Source of the DNA: Pterobdella sp. o SKG-2022
Taxonomy: Eukaryota; Annelida; Clitellata; Hirudinida; Piscicolidae
Assembly (NCBI GenBank): GCA_964035795.1
Contig: OZ038324.1
Location: 4,584,680 to 4,648,679, forward strand
DNA length: 64,000 nucleotides
Direction of reading: 5' to 3'
Below, piece after piece: positions 47,845-59,420 of this stretch. A model generated the notes under the pieces. It saw nothing but the letters and a program-made list of their open reading frames with translations, made no database searches and was not told the DNA's origin. Position 1 is the stretch's first letter; each line of letters starts with the position of its first letter. Made by a program: the position numbers and the translations under genes.

Positions 47845-50800
47845 TCAAAAGCAACGAACATAGAGACAATGGCTGCGGAGAATGAGAGAAAGGGAGAGTT
47901 TGAGCTGTTTGAAGGAGGGTCTGAGAGATGGCTTGGCATCCCAGCATTTCAACATGATGTCATATCTGGTAGAAGAGAAGTTAGTTGAAGTTGGTTTTGA
48001 TAAATAAGAATATTGTTCGAAATTTCTAAAAAGCATTTTTTGATTTAAATCATACTCATGATGAAAAATGAATCAAAATAATCCTACACCATACAAAATA
48101 GCTAGAAACCTACTTAATTTTTTGGTCTCTAGAAGATTATAAAACTTATTACTAATTGAAGTTATGCATGCAAAAATGAAAACAATTCCACATCACTTTA
48201 TTTAGAACATTCAAGTCATTTTTTACACAACATTCCTTTTTATGAGCCATAACGCCGATTTGTAATATACATGACACAATAATATACCATCCGTTAACCC
48301 TAACGGACAACTGATAAACACCTTTGTAGATGCCATAAACCTATTATAAAAAAACTACTGAAGCATCAACTACCTAATAAAACCACTAACATTGATCGCC
48401 TTCAAAACACTACTAGCCAATCAAAAATTTCCACACAACACCAACATTGAAGCATCAACTCTCAACTAACATTTCTTCGTTGCAGTAGACAGGAGCTTCC
48501 ATACGGTACCCAGCCTTCAAAAGGTTGAAGAGGTCCTCCACCGGTATCGAAGGGTATGGGTTACCCCCCATCGAAAATAACTCCCATAATAACACGCCGT
48601 ATGACCAGCTGTAGGAGGAAGATGGAAAAGTGGTTTGAGTAGAATTAGAGTCAAGATTGGGTTTGTGGTAGTTTGGTGATGTGTTTTTTAGGTTTATGGT
48701 TCATGCTCCAGTACAATGATATTACACGTGAATAACACTTGTAAGAGCTTTTATTTATATGAATATATAGTTAAGCGGCTTAAAACAATAACATTAGACA
48801 ACCGAAACTTTCAAAATTCTATATAATAGTTCTAAATAGCTCTAGAAATTTTGTATTGATTTATCATCTAATATTGTCTACCGCCACTTCAATTTATTTA
48901 TAACTTATCCTTATCCTGTCTCAATAAACTGCTTACAACAGCTCAAACGATGAGGTCAATGCTAATCGATCAGAGCAACAACTATATGGGACAAGTCTTA
49001 CACATCGCTTTGAATGTCGCATTTGCGGTCGAACAGTGCTTCAGGCGACATCCATTTGACTGGCAGACGTCCCTGGAGAGGTGTTTAGTGGTTGTTGTGA
49101 GAGATTTTAATATGTTTTAATTGATGTATTTAATGAATGGTTAACTTGGTTTTACTAAAATGATTGTTATAGGAGTCATTATTTAAGTTAGAATAATGAA
49201 TTATGATAAAGTTATACTAATCGAAAATTTTAGTTTTTAGATAAATTTTTATTTATCGAATCTTCGTTTTTGAAGAAATAAACAAAAAAACATTGAAAAT
49301 GAAAAGATACATACAATGTCTCTAAAAGATTACATATATTAATATTTTATGATTCGTACATTTTAAATATTATTATTTGACATTTACTCAAATTATGATT
49401 TTAGTTAAAATTCACTATATAAATTACATAAAAACCAAAACAGTGAAGCTCCTAACGTTAGTCGTTTTCTTATAATAATCATTTTTCCCCACACTTCTTG
49501 TCAGACCGAAGTCTCCTATCTTCATTATGTGGTTCTCTGCCACCATCACATTTCGCGCAGCCACATCTCTATGCACACACTAAAGAATGGCAGGGTGGTG
49601 CGGTGTGGTTGGTTGTGTGTTGTGGTATGGTGTTTGGAATGTGGTGTGGTAGGGCGTTCGGAATTTGGTGCGGTGTAGTGTTAGAGTTGAGGTTTTGTGT
49701 TGCTTTACTTTCAGGATTAAAACAGTATCTATTCGAAATATTTTCAATATTCCAACAAAATTTTACTGTAAATTTTTCTTTTATTTCTTTCAAGCATAAT
49801 AAATATTTAATAAAAATGAAACGAGCAAAAACTTTTTAAGCTAATTCAAATAAAAATTAAAAATAGTAGTAACCAGTTTAGACGACAAATACTCCAGACC
49901 ATTGGCTATCTGCACAGCGTACCAGACAAGATCTTTGAAGGAAATTTTATGGGGCTTACTAAGGCAGGATGTTCTGGACAGTTTCAAGTACTCTTTCAAG
50001 TTGCCGTGTGGAGCAAACTCCACTACCACGTACAACGGGCCTGGTAACCAATCAGACGGTGTTGAAAATATTCATGCTGTTATGTTTGGTATTATTAGGC
50101 TGGTCACTTTGCATAGTGCTATGTTTTTTTATATAGGATTTCATTAGATTTTTTCTTTTTTGAATATTTATTGGTGCATTTGCTTTAATAAAATATCATG
50201 TCGAAAAATTCAATTCATTGTATGAAACATAAATAACAAAGAATTAGTGGAATATATAAGAAATGCATAATAACGGAATCTATAACCTTATCATGAAATT
50301 ACATGTTTCAGAAATTTCATCTAATAGAGTTTGTTAACAAAGTTATCTCAAGTTTTTTTCAGAATATCTATAATATATAATACACAAAACGGCTATAGAA
50401 ACAAAACATTAAACTAGCTATCGCACACACAACAGCACAACTGGATCACCTTTCTGGGTACAACAGCCAATGAGAGCTAGCACATTGGGATGCTGGTCAA
50501 TCTTTTTCATCACTTCCATCTCGTGAACTAAGTCTAACAAATCTTGATCACTGGCGTCTTCTGGCGACAGGTGAAATGATTTGATGATTTTTACATGGTG
50601 TTTTGTTGTTGGAAAGTTTTGAACTTGAAATAAAGTAGTACATGTATGAAAAGTTTCATTTCATTTAAGCTTTTCCCTAACGTTTTATGACAAGGCTAAA
50701 CTTATTGAATATTATAGCTTTTGATTTTCAATAAATGTATTAAAAATTTGTCTTAATTGATGTTTTTCGTTACAAAATATTAAAGAAAAATACATACGAT

Positions 50801-53800
50801 GTCTCTGAAAAGAATATTTTAAAGAATCTAATTATAATTCAACTCAATTCTAAAACGAATCTCTATTAATAAGTTACAAAATTAATTGATGAAAACATAA
50901 ATTAATTAATTATTTATTTATATATTATTTTAATAAAATTATTACGCATTACTTAATCCTACTGAAACATCAAACAGCTCTAGTATTGTAAGCGTATAGA
51001 TTTTGATATAATAATGCATACCCTTGAGCATCTTCACAGCTACGTGACGTTGTGATGTTGTTAGTGTGGCTTTTACCACCTTGCCAAACTCTCCTTCACC
51101 TAAGAGACTTCCTATTTTTAAGCTGTGTTATGTGGTGTGAGATTTAATTGGTTGGCTGGTTGGTTGGTTGGTTGGTTGGTTAGTTGGTTAGTTGGCTGGG
51201 TGGGTGGGTTTGGTTTTGATTGGGAGGGTTAATTTAATGGATGAAAAATTAATTAATTTAAAGAAAGATTGTTCGAATAAATTATTTGTTCATGTATTAT
51301 TCTAGTGTTTTCATAATTCAATTTTATTAAAACCACTTCTTATTGATTTATTAAATAAGTATTGAGTTTTTTCAATTTATTTAACAAATAGTAATTAATT
51401 AGATATTATATAAAAATTAATTTATTTATTATTAGATAAGTATAAATAGATAGAAAAATCTTACTCTTCTCTGTCGATTTCCCATTTTATGTCTATAGGA
51501 ACCTGGTTTTTTAACTCCTTCTCGTTGTCGTCACAGAAAAAGCTTTTCTCCAGTTTTAACTAGAGTTTAAAAATAATTCGATTTATATATACTTATTTGT
51601 TTGAAAATATTGTATGTAATATGATTAGAGAAAGGCATAAAGTATATGAATAAAAAAGTATGTAGTAGAGAACGGTATTTATAATGGCTTTTCTTTGTAA
51701 ATCGAAACACTTGCTAAAATTGAATGTAGCAAAAACACACTGTAGAGCAGGTGCTAATTGTAGTTTTATTTGAATGGTTTTAGTGGAGTAACAAAGGTAT
51801 ACAGGTTCATGGAGGTCCAAGTTTCAAACCCAATGGTGAAATAGCTTACGAAGAAACATTTAATGAAAAGCATATAGAGAGCAAACAGACGTATGGTTGA
51901 ATGACGTAAATTTTAATAAAAAGAGGCAAAAATAAAAAAAAGACAACTAAAAACAAGAATAGCTCTAATCAACAAAACAATAAGGGCAACAAAACTAAGA
52001 ATAACTTATAATTAAAAGAATATAGCAAAACAGCAATAACAACAGAACTAATAATAATACTAACATTATAAATAATAATAACGATCCAATATTAACAATA
52101 AATTAATAAAAATTAAAAAAAATAATAAATAAACAGTATATAACACAAAATATATATAAGCAAAATCGAAAGAACACTAATTAACTCATCGGCCCACCCG
52201 AGGAGTGCCGAGAAGAGACGACTGTGAGGTGATATCATACAAGGCATTCTCCTTCATCACCACCACTCTGCCCTTCAACCTACTCTGAGCTTTCGTCTGC
52301 GGAAATCAACGCACATGGATTACTATAGCAATCCCCAACATCTACTGGGGTTTTATGGGGTCTCATGGGGTCTCATGAAGTCTTATGAGGTCTTATATTT
52401 ATTTATGGGGTCTTATGTTAAAACTAAACGTATCAAGTTTCCCCTTAGATGAATCTATTGAATTATTGTGTAATTTAAATAGATGCAAAACATATTCGGT
52501 TTTATCTGTTATGCTATATGCAGCGTGAGGGCTTGTATGAATAAGAGATTGATTAGAGCACCTGCTTATAGCGACACAAGCGAAGCACAATAAGGAGAAT
52601 AAGTAAAGTGATCAGGAGCACACACAAAACACATGTGGTGACAATGATGCTGAGTACGGTGTAAAGACTCTTTCTGCCTCTTATTGGGGCTGGTTCACCT
52701 TTTTCTGTTGTAGTTTTGTTCGGGGTTTGAGGTATTTGTGCTATTATTTTGTTTTTACTCGTTTGAAAATGTGTTTTTATTTATGGGATATTTTTTAATT
52801 AAAATTTTTCATAAACATATTATTTATAAAACGATTGCCACCAACCGATCGACAGCCACATAGACTGCCAGTTGAGACCGTTATCATTGTAAGCCACACA
52901 AGAGTACATTCCCTCCATGCTTTCATCAACCTCCTCCAATACTACTTCCCCATTCTCACCACTTGCACCAAGATCATTTCCCAGCGTGGATATTACCCTC
53001 GCCAAATCATCAACGTTCTCAATATTCACTCCTTTGTTTTCTATGTTCTTTTGCTTGAATGTCTGTGTGGTGTTGTTTGAAAAGTTGTTTGCTGGCTTGA
53101 AGAACCAGTTTAGTTGATAGTTGAGATCGCTGGAGACTGGGCAGTCCAGAGTGACGTTGCCATGCAGTGGGATCTGCTGGTCTGTCAGAAGCTTCTGGAA
53201 TGTTGGGTACTGGAAAGAGCGCACTGCGGTAAGTTTTTCGACTTCAATGTATTTGTTGTTGAGTTTTTATTTTTTAGTTTTTGCATTATCATTTCATTAT
53301 CAGTAAAACTTATTCAGAACTAAACTTCAAACAATTTATTGAAAACCCCAACTTATATGAACCTTCCAAAACCACAGCTCAAACACCTTCCAAACACACC
53401 AACAACATCAAGCTTGTAAGTCTTTGAGATGTGGCCTAGAGAGTTTGATATGACGCAGGTGTAGTTGGCTTGGTCATTCAGGGTGACGCTGTGAAGTCCT
53501 AGTCTAAAATCGGACCTCTTTCGGGGATTTGTCTGTTAATTATTCGTGTTATTTGCTGTTATGATAATGTTATGACGGTCGTTTGTTATAAATTGAAAAG
53601 CTATGTATTAAACTTCTAAACACCTGTAAGTCGTATTTTCACCCCAATATAATCTTGAGTTTAAAAAGTAGATTTGTAAATGAATGGGTTCAAAATTCAA
53701 TCAAAGACAGGCAATCATTAAAATAATCCTCATCATGAGTTTGAAGGAAGTCAATCCTTCTTTTGTTTTGCTAGATTACGTAAACTGTCGCATAAATTAA

Positions 53801-56673
53801 ATTTTTGAACTATTTGGTTTCAGCTTGCTCAATGAAGTCTAACGATAAAGTGATGGGGTTAATAAAAGAAATAAATGAAAAATTCGCGCTATATAAACCA
53901 ATAAAATCTCAAACCAACCTTATTTTTCAGTTGCATTCCATTTTTAAACCACACGATGGTTGTTAGTGGCGGGTTGGAGATGGCGTAACAAGGTATGATG
54001 ACGTCATTTCCGGTTGGTTTCATCATTTTGAGGGGGTCATGTGATGTGAACACAGGTTCTGATTGGTTGCAAGAATTTCATGACCAAAAATAAATTTAAA
54101 ATATTCACAGTTTGAATAAAATTTTTTGTTTTCCTATCAATGCCAGCTGCATGAAATTCAATTTGATAACTTTAATGAAATTCTTTATTCAAAAATCGTC
54201 AAGGTTTTTTTAATTTCTAACTGATGAATCGGAAATTGAACGGCATTAAGACTAAACAGATTAAAGTTTTCCATTTTATTTTTCACACATTATACTTGAA
54301 ACAGCAAACACTTAGTCAACAAAATGAATAGAGCCAATCTAAATTCCAAGGTTTTTTCGACTCTATGAAAGTCTCATTATAAGTTATCAAATAAGGTGAT
54401 ATAAGCGAGGTGCTGCATTACATAACCAGATATGAAATTTAAGCTATGTACCGTTATGATTTTTAAGATTTATATAATGATATTAGTTTTTATTTAAAGT
54501 TGAAATTAAGTTATATAAACATGAAAATAAATTTAGTTTAAATATTTTTGAAATAATGGATAATATAAAAAAAAAAATTTTTTTAATACAAAAAATAATA
54601 AATATAATAATAAAAATATAAGTGAGAAATTAATCAAAATAAAAAAAAACAACAAAAATAAGAAAAAAACAATATAAAATAAATAATATCAATCAAAAAA
54701 ACAAAGATAAAGTAAATAAAACCATTAAAACTCACTGCCAATAACTGAAACAGTATAAGTAGTATTTTGACCATCACTCAAACAACTGTAAACTCCAGAA
54801 TCTCTGAACAGCGCTCCACTTATCGTTAGTACTGGTCCTGTCTGGCTTGTTCTTCTGTGGTGTGGTGGTGTGGGGAATGGGGTTTTGTGTGGTAGGATGT
54901 TAGATGGTGTAGGTTGATGTTGTGGCGTGATTGAGTGTTGTATTTTGTGGTCAGATGTGGTGGGATGAAGAGAGGTTTGAATTGGTAAGATGAAGGAAAA
55001 TTTAATTTAACTATTAAACTAAAATAAAAAAATTAAAAAAAATCAAAAAGAATTCATATGCCTTTTAGATTCTAATACTTTTTCATCTTTGGTCCAGGAA
55101 AACCAAGAACTTTCAAGATTTGAGGCGCAGGATAGTGTGATGTTGTCCAAGTAACTGCACTCAACCTCTTTCCAACCAGTAGCGTTTCGAACTGTGTTTA
55201 AAAATACACGCGTAAAAATATGAAAAAAATAGTGACTTTTCGCTCAAATCGCCATTGATTGCGCCCAGAATAGTAATGATATCAAATGGGTTTATCGATA
55301 TCCCAATTTTTAAAAAGATGCTGCTCAAGGATGCATCTGTACACGAGAAATTTATTAGCGAACTTTGAATCGAATTTGAATTTGTTCATTGATTGTCTTA
55401 TCTTGGGGCCATTAATCATTCAAATCAACCTAGTGTGTTTGAGATGCTTTGCGTTTTTTTAAGAGATGTCATGCTAGTTGGGCTTGGGATAGTGAACCAA
55501 CGTGGATGACTAGGGGTATTTGATAAAGAAAAACTTAGAAAAAAATATGGCTTTGTTTTCAACAAATATATTTAATATTTTTTCAAATTTCAAGTTTAAA
55601 GTTTTGAGCAGAAAAATTAAGACTTTTAAAACAACATAAAAAACTGCATTTTAACCATTGTTTTATAGAAAAAATCCAGATTAAAATCAGTTTTAAAGGC
55701 AGTTTTCATTGATAAATACAGAAATTTGATAATTTTCTGAACTCTCTTAACCTCAAGTTCTCTGTACCATGAGTATCCAATATATAACATATGAGGTATA
55801 TGTAGGGTTGTGGAGTACCCTTCACAAACGGGAGAAATGCTTTTAATACTTTTCCCAAGTTTTCTCAATGAAGCGCTAATTTTTCTAGTCACTTATTACT
55901 TTTATTTTACTCAACATTACACAGTAGGATAACAGAATTACTTTTTTTCTTTGATGTTAAGTTTCAAACACCGATAAAAATTTCAATAAGAAAATAAAAC
56001 GCTAGCTTTTGACAATTTTTTTACGTCGATTTATGAAAGCATTTTAGTAAATTTATTGAGCAAAATAAATAGCTATAATTTTTGATAAGTTTAGCCATAT
56101 CATAAAACATTAGTGAACAAAAAAATTTAAGATGTCTCTAAAAAGTTACGTTTTTTGTTTTTTTTTTTAATTTTTGAAAATTTTTATATACATATTTATT
56201 TAAAACCACTTACAGTCGTTTTAAACCGTGTTTAGACAGTGGTCATAAGAAACTTTTTTGTCTCTTAATGGCCCATGATGATACTTCAGATAGCATTCAA
56301 TTTGTGTTTAATTGCTTTTCATGTGATTTGAATGGTGCAAGAATTCCTTTTATTACATGAAGAATTTGTGAACACTGATAGCTTTTGATATAAAGTACAA
56401 AGTTTTTTATTAAGGATGTTAGCTTTTTATTAATATATTATTTATATATTTTAATAATGGAATTATATAAGAAGTAAATATTATTTGATAACTAGAAATA
56501 ACACCATGGCATTTTTCAAATTTTTTTTAATAATTAAAAAAAATAAAAATTTTTTTTTAATTTTTACTCGAAAAATAAAGGTTTATTTAGTAAAAAACTG
56601 AAAATTTACCTGGGAAAGCGGACATTAAAAGCAGGAAAAGTAACAAACACCACACCAACTTCCCCATCATCAT
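47845..56673 (-). CDS. FGFR-like receptor tyrosine kinase (signal peptide, three Ig, TM, kinase)
   Basis: Sixteen exons on the minus strand: 56673-56610, 55191-55079, 54841-54736, 54058-53919, 53532-53400, 53223-52846, 52740-52562, 52296-52198, 51559-51465, 51122-51022, 50560-50450, 50040-49874, 49579-49457, 49072-49002, 48608-48471, 47965-47845. Phases agree throughout: 712 residues. Order: signal peptide ([16 protein letters not shown]), three Ig domains ([33 protein letters not shown]), TM helix at about 337-365, juxtamembrane segment, kinase. Kinase motifs are intact: [40 protein letters not shown] (paired activation-loop Tyr), [42 protein letters not shown] and [12 protein letters not shown]. 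The Ig-2 end [22 protein letters not shown] and the YYKKTTN loop point to the FGF receptor family. An active ligand-controlled kinase is expected. The C-terminus may instead continue into the exon at 47275-47638. Introns carry several microsatellites and repeats. Confidence 0.9.
49196..49333 (+). repeat. dispersed foldback repeat, degenerate copy
   Basis: Core TTATGATAAAGTTATACTAATCG at 49201 followed about 110 bases later by AATGTCTCTAAAAGATTA at 49316. Same spacing as the copies at 27399 and 50687. In a receptor-kinase intron. Confidence 0.5.
50684..50815 (+). repeat. dispersed foldback repeat copy
   Basis: Core TTTTATGACAAGGCTAAACT at about 50685 followed by GATGTCTCTGAAAAGAA at 50799-50815. 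In a receptor-kinase intron. Confidence 0.55.
51147..51215. repeat. (GGTT)n microsatellite
   Basis: Tandem GGTT units with some GGCT and AGTT variants, followed by GGGT units. Lies in the receptor-kinase intron just upstream (transcript sense) of the glycine-loop exon. Confidence 0.9.
51672..51850 (-). repeat. tRNA-derived SINE copy
   Basis: Bases 51672-51761 align with 37029-37116. A degenerate B-box-like AGTTTCAAACCC is near 51809 on the plus strand. Lies in a receptor-kinase intron. Orientation is taken from the copy at 37029. Confidence 0.45.
52333..52418. repeat. tandem repeat of about 11 bases, TATGGGGTCTT-type
   Basis: Five or six imperfect copies of (T/C)ATGGGGTCT(C/T) run in tandem, with variants such as ATGAAGTCTT and ATGAGGTCTT. 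It lies in the intron between the TM and juxtamembrane exons of the receptor kinase, about 40 bases before the acceptor in transcript sense. Confidence 0.75.
56040..56148 (-). repeat. dispersed foldback repeat copy
   Basis: Contains ATTTATTGAGCAAAATAAAT, AGCTATAATTTTTGATAAG and ATATCATAAAACATTAGTG, the reverse complement of the 27399 core, followed by GATGTCTCTAAAAAGTTA at 56131-56148. In the first intron of the receptor-kinase gene. Confidence 0.6.
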
Positions 56674-57535
56674 GGGTTGAAATCCAAGTTTTAACCTCAA
56701 TTATCTCAGTTTTTATTATAAAATTAACCTGAATCTATTTTTAGTTTTATATATTCACTTGCAATCAATAAATATTCATTTTTAAAATCAACGTATTCAG
56801 TTTTGAATCTTTCATATATACTTTTTCAAATTCTTCAAAATCACTTAAAAGCGATAACTCGTATTTCAAATCTCTCGTATGACGCCACAGTAAGTTATTG
56901 ACCCGTTTTATCTCCTACCTGCACCAGATTTCAATTTAAACAATAAAAATCCCAGCATCAATAACAACATTCAACTCTAAGCAAAGCATTACTTGGGATA
57001 GATTTCGTGAAAGTTGGTTTTAAAGCTGTGAGACTCGTATCAGATTCATATGATATCTTAATAATATATACAGGATCTGTGATCTTTAAAGTGTCATCTA
57101 TATGTATGTTAGTCGTCTGTGTGTTAGTCGCAGCTGTCTGTGTGTGTGTGTGTTTTAATGCTTGTCAAATTTTTTATGGGATGCTAGTTACATTTTAGCA
57201 ATAAATAAATGGATAGAATTATGCAGAGTTTTTTTTTTACAATTTAAGAAATAAAAAAATTAAAAATTATATTTTTATTGTTTTTATTTTTTTAGTGCTA
57301 GTAGTCATAGTAATAGTAGAAATTAAAATACAAATAATATTATAATAATAATATCAATAACAACAATATCGGCTGGCCACGCCACAAGAACCTGGGAGGA
57401 AGCTGGTGTTGATAGGGGCTGTTACATCCTGATTGAACCATAGGGACTGCGTGTCATCGAGTGCTTTGATTGATGATTATCACTTGGCTCCCACATCCTT
57501 AGATCAAATCGATGGTCTTTTAGTGTCGTGGGAGA

Positions 57536-57561
57536 TGGGTGGTGGTGGTGGTGGTGGTGGT
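57536..57561. repeat. (GGT)n microsatellite
   Basis: Eight or nine tandem GGT units. The His-run ORF on the minus strand is a translation of this repeat, not a gene. Confidence 0.9.
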
Positions 57562-57707
57562 GATAGTAGTAATAGTAATTAATTTTCATGAGAATTCTTT
57601 TCATTGCAACTACCATCAAACTTAAATTTATCATTAATTTAAAACGTTTTAAACTCAACACTAAAAACGTCAGATCTAAAAATGTCTTAAAAAACCAAAA
57701 CAATAAA

Positions 57708-57750
57708 AAAATAATAATAAAAATAATAATAACAATAATAATAATAATAA
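57708..57750. repeat. (AAT)n microsatellite
   Basis: Tandem AAT/AATA units with single-base interruptions. Confidence 0.8.
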
Positions 57751-59195
57751 ATTTCAGAACAAAAAAAAAGAATAAACAATAAAAAAAATTAAATAACCAT
57801 TAAAAAGCAATCTAATGTTATCTCACCGCCATCTTTGTTCGTTAGGATTCGCAGTCATTTACACTCGGATGTGTTAATGTTTTTGCATCATAAAAAAGAT
57901 TTTGGCGATTAAACAATGGAGATTATTTCATTTTTTTTATAAAAAAATATTTTAAAATTTGGTATAGGGTTTTATTTTTTTTTTTAAATTTAAATTTGAA
58001 AACTAATTTATATCTAATTATTATATCATAATTAATAAATATAAAGTTTCCAAATAATATTTATCATAATTATTTTTTATTCACCATATTTATTTGTTAC
58101 CCAAGAACTTAAGCTATATTCCTTCAAAATCCTACTTTAAACAGAATGTTATATATGCTAAAATTGAATTTAATGGTTAAAATATTCAAATTGACAGTTG
58201 CGACTCTTTTGCTGCACCAAGAAATGCACTTAAAAAGACAATTTGGATTAGTTGTGGGTATGGTTCCAGGTAAAAGGTTTGATTAAAATTAAAATAATAT
58301 TAAATTACATAAAAGAATTTAATTGGGTGTTTTTGATAATATTAAATTTAATTGAGTAATATTAAATTAAATAAAAAAAATTTTCGGGGTTTGATCGATG
58401 GGGATGTTCTATTAGAAATTGAAACTGATGTGGTATGATTTAAGGTAGAATATGCAGGAGGGAGTCCTTGGTGTTTTAAGGTCAGAAGTTTTAAAAGCAT
58501 ACCAATGATACAATATATTTTAATTACAAATAATAGATAATAAAACAAGTAAAAGAATAAAAAATATGTAAAAAAAATAAAAAATAACAAAACCAATTGA
58601 AAAACTAAAAAAATATGCAGAAATAAATTTAAAAATAAATGAAGTTATATCAAATCAAAAGCGAAACAACTTAATGATAAGACAAGCCTTTAGCAGATGT
58701 TCCGCTATCTATTGTTTGTAATAAAATAATACTCACCAAAAATACTATTTCAATACTGAGTGGTTTATTGTCTATGGGCGATGTTGTATTGTTTATGGAA
58801 GACTTTGTGATCTTTTTTTGAGATACTTTTTTATAGTTTTTGTCACTAATTGAAGTTCTTTTGGGGATTTTTTGAGTTTATATTTTTTTTAGAAACTGGC
58901 TATATAAAAACTAAATCTAAAATGAAGAAAAATTTTTAAAAGTAATATCATATAGGTAAAAACTATTTAAATATCAAAGAAAAACACTAATTAAACAAAA
59001 ATAATTTTAATAATAAACAATAATAATAATCCAAGAATAAACTTAAAAAATAAAGAAATTGATTCAAAACCACCTTGCCTCTCACAAAACACACCGCTTT
59101 GACGTCAGAGGCCTATGATGGATTTGATCGCACTGAGGGATCCTAGATGCATTTACCGTACTGTCTAAGCTCATGCCTTGATACCAAGGTTATAG

Positions 59196-59420
59196 CGTAG
59201 TTTTGTTTGTATTTAAACCGTAGTTTTTTTTGTATTTAAAACCACAGTTTTGTTTTTATTAAAGCCGTAGTTTTTTTGTTATTTAAAGCCACAGTTTTGT
59301 TTGTATTTATTACTCTATTTGTATTTAATACCTTATTATTTATTTTTATTAAATACTGTAATTTCAATCGTATTTAAAACCGTATTGTTTCTTTGTATTT
59401 AATACTGTATTATTTCTTTG
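59196..59420. repeat. degenerate tandem array, unit about 30-35 bases
   Basis: Seven or so imperfect copies alternate blocks such as CCGTAGTTTTTTT, GTATTTAAA, and CCACAGTTTTGTTTGTATTTA. Unit boundaries drift toward AATACTGTATTATTTC at the right end. Not coding. Confidence 0.7.

Noticed and set aside
57363..57540. GC-rich patch with LINE-like wording in translation.
   Set aside because: Frames are broken by several stops on both strands and no conserved motif could be supported.
57422..57703. Minus-strand ORF with a poly-His run.
   Set aside because: The run is a translation of the (GGT)n microsatellite.
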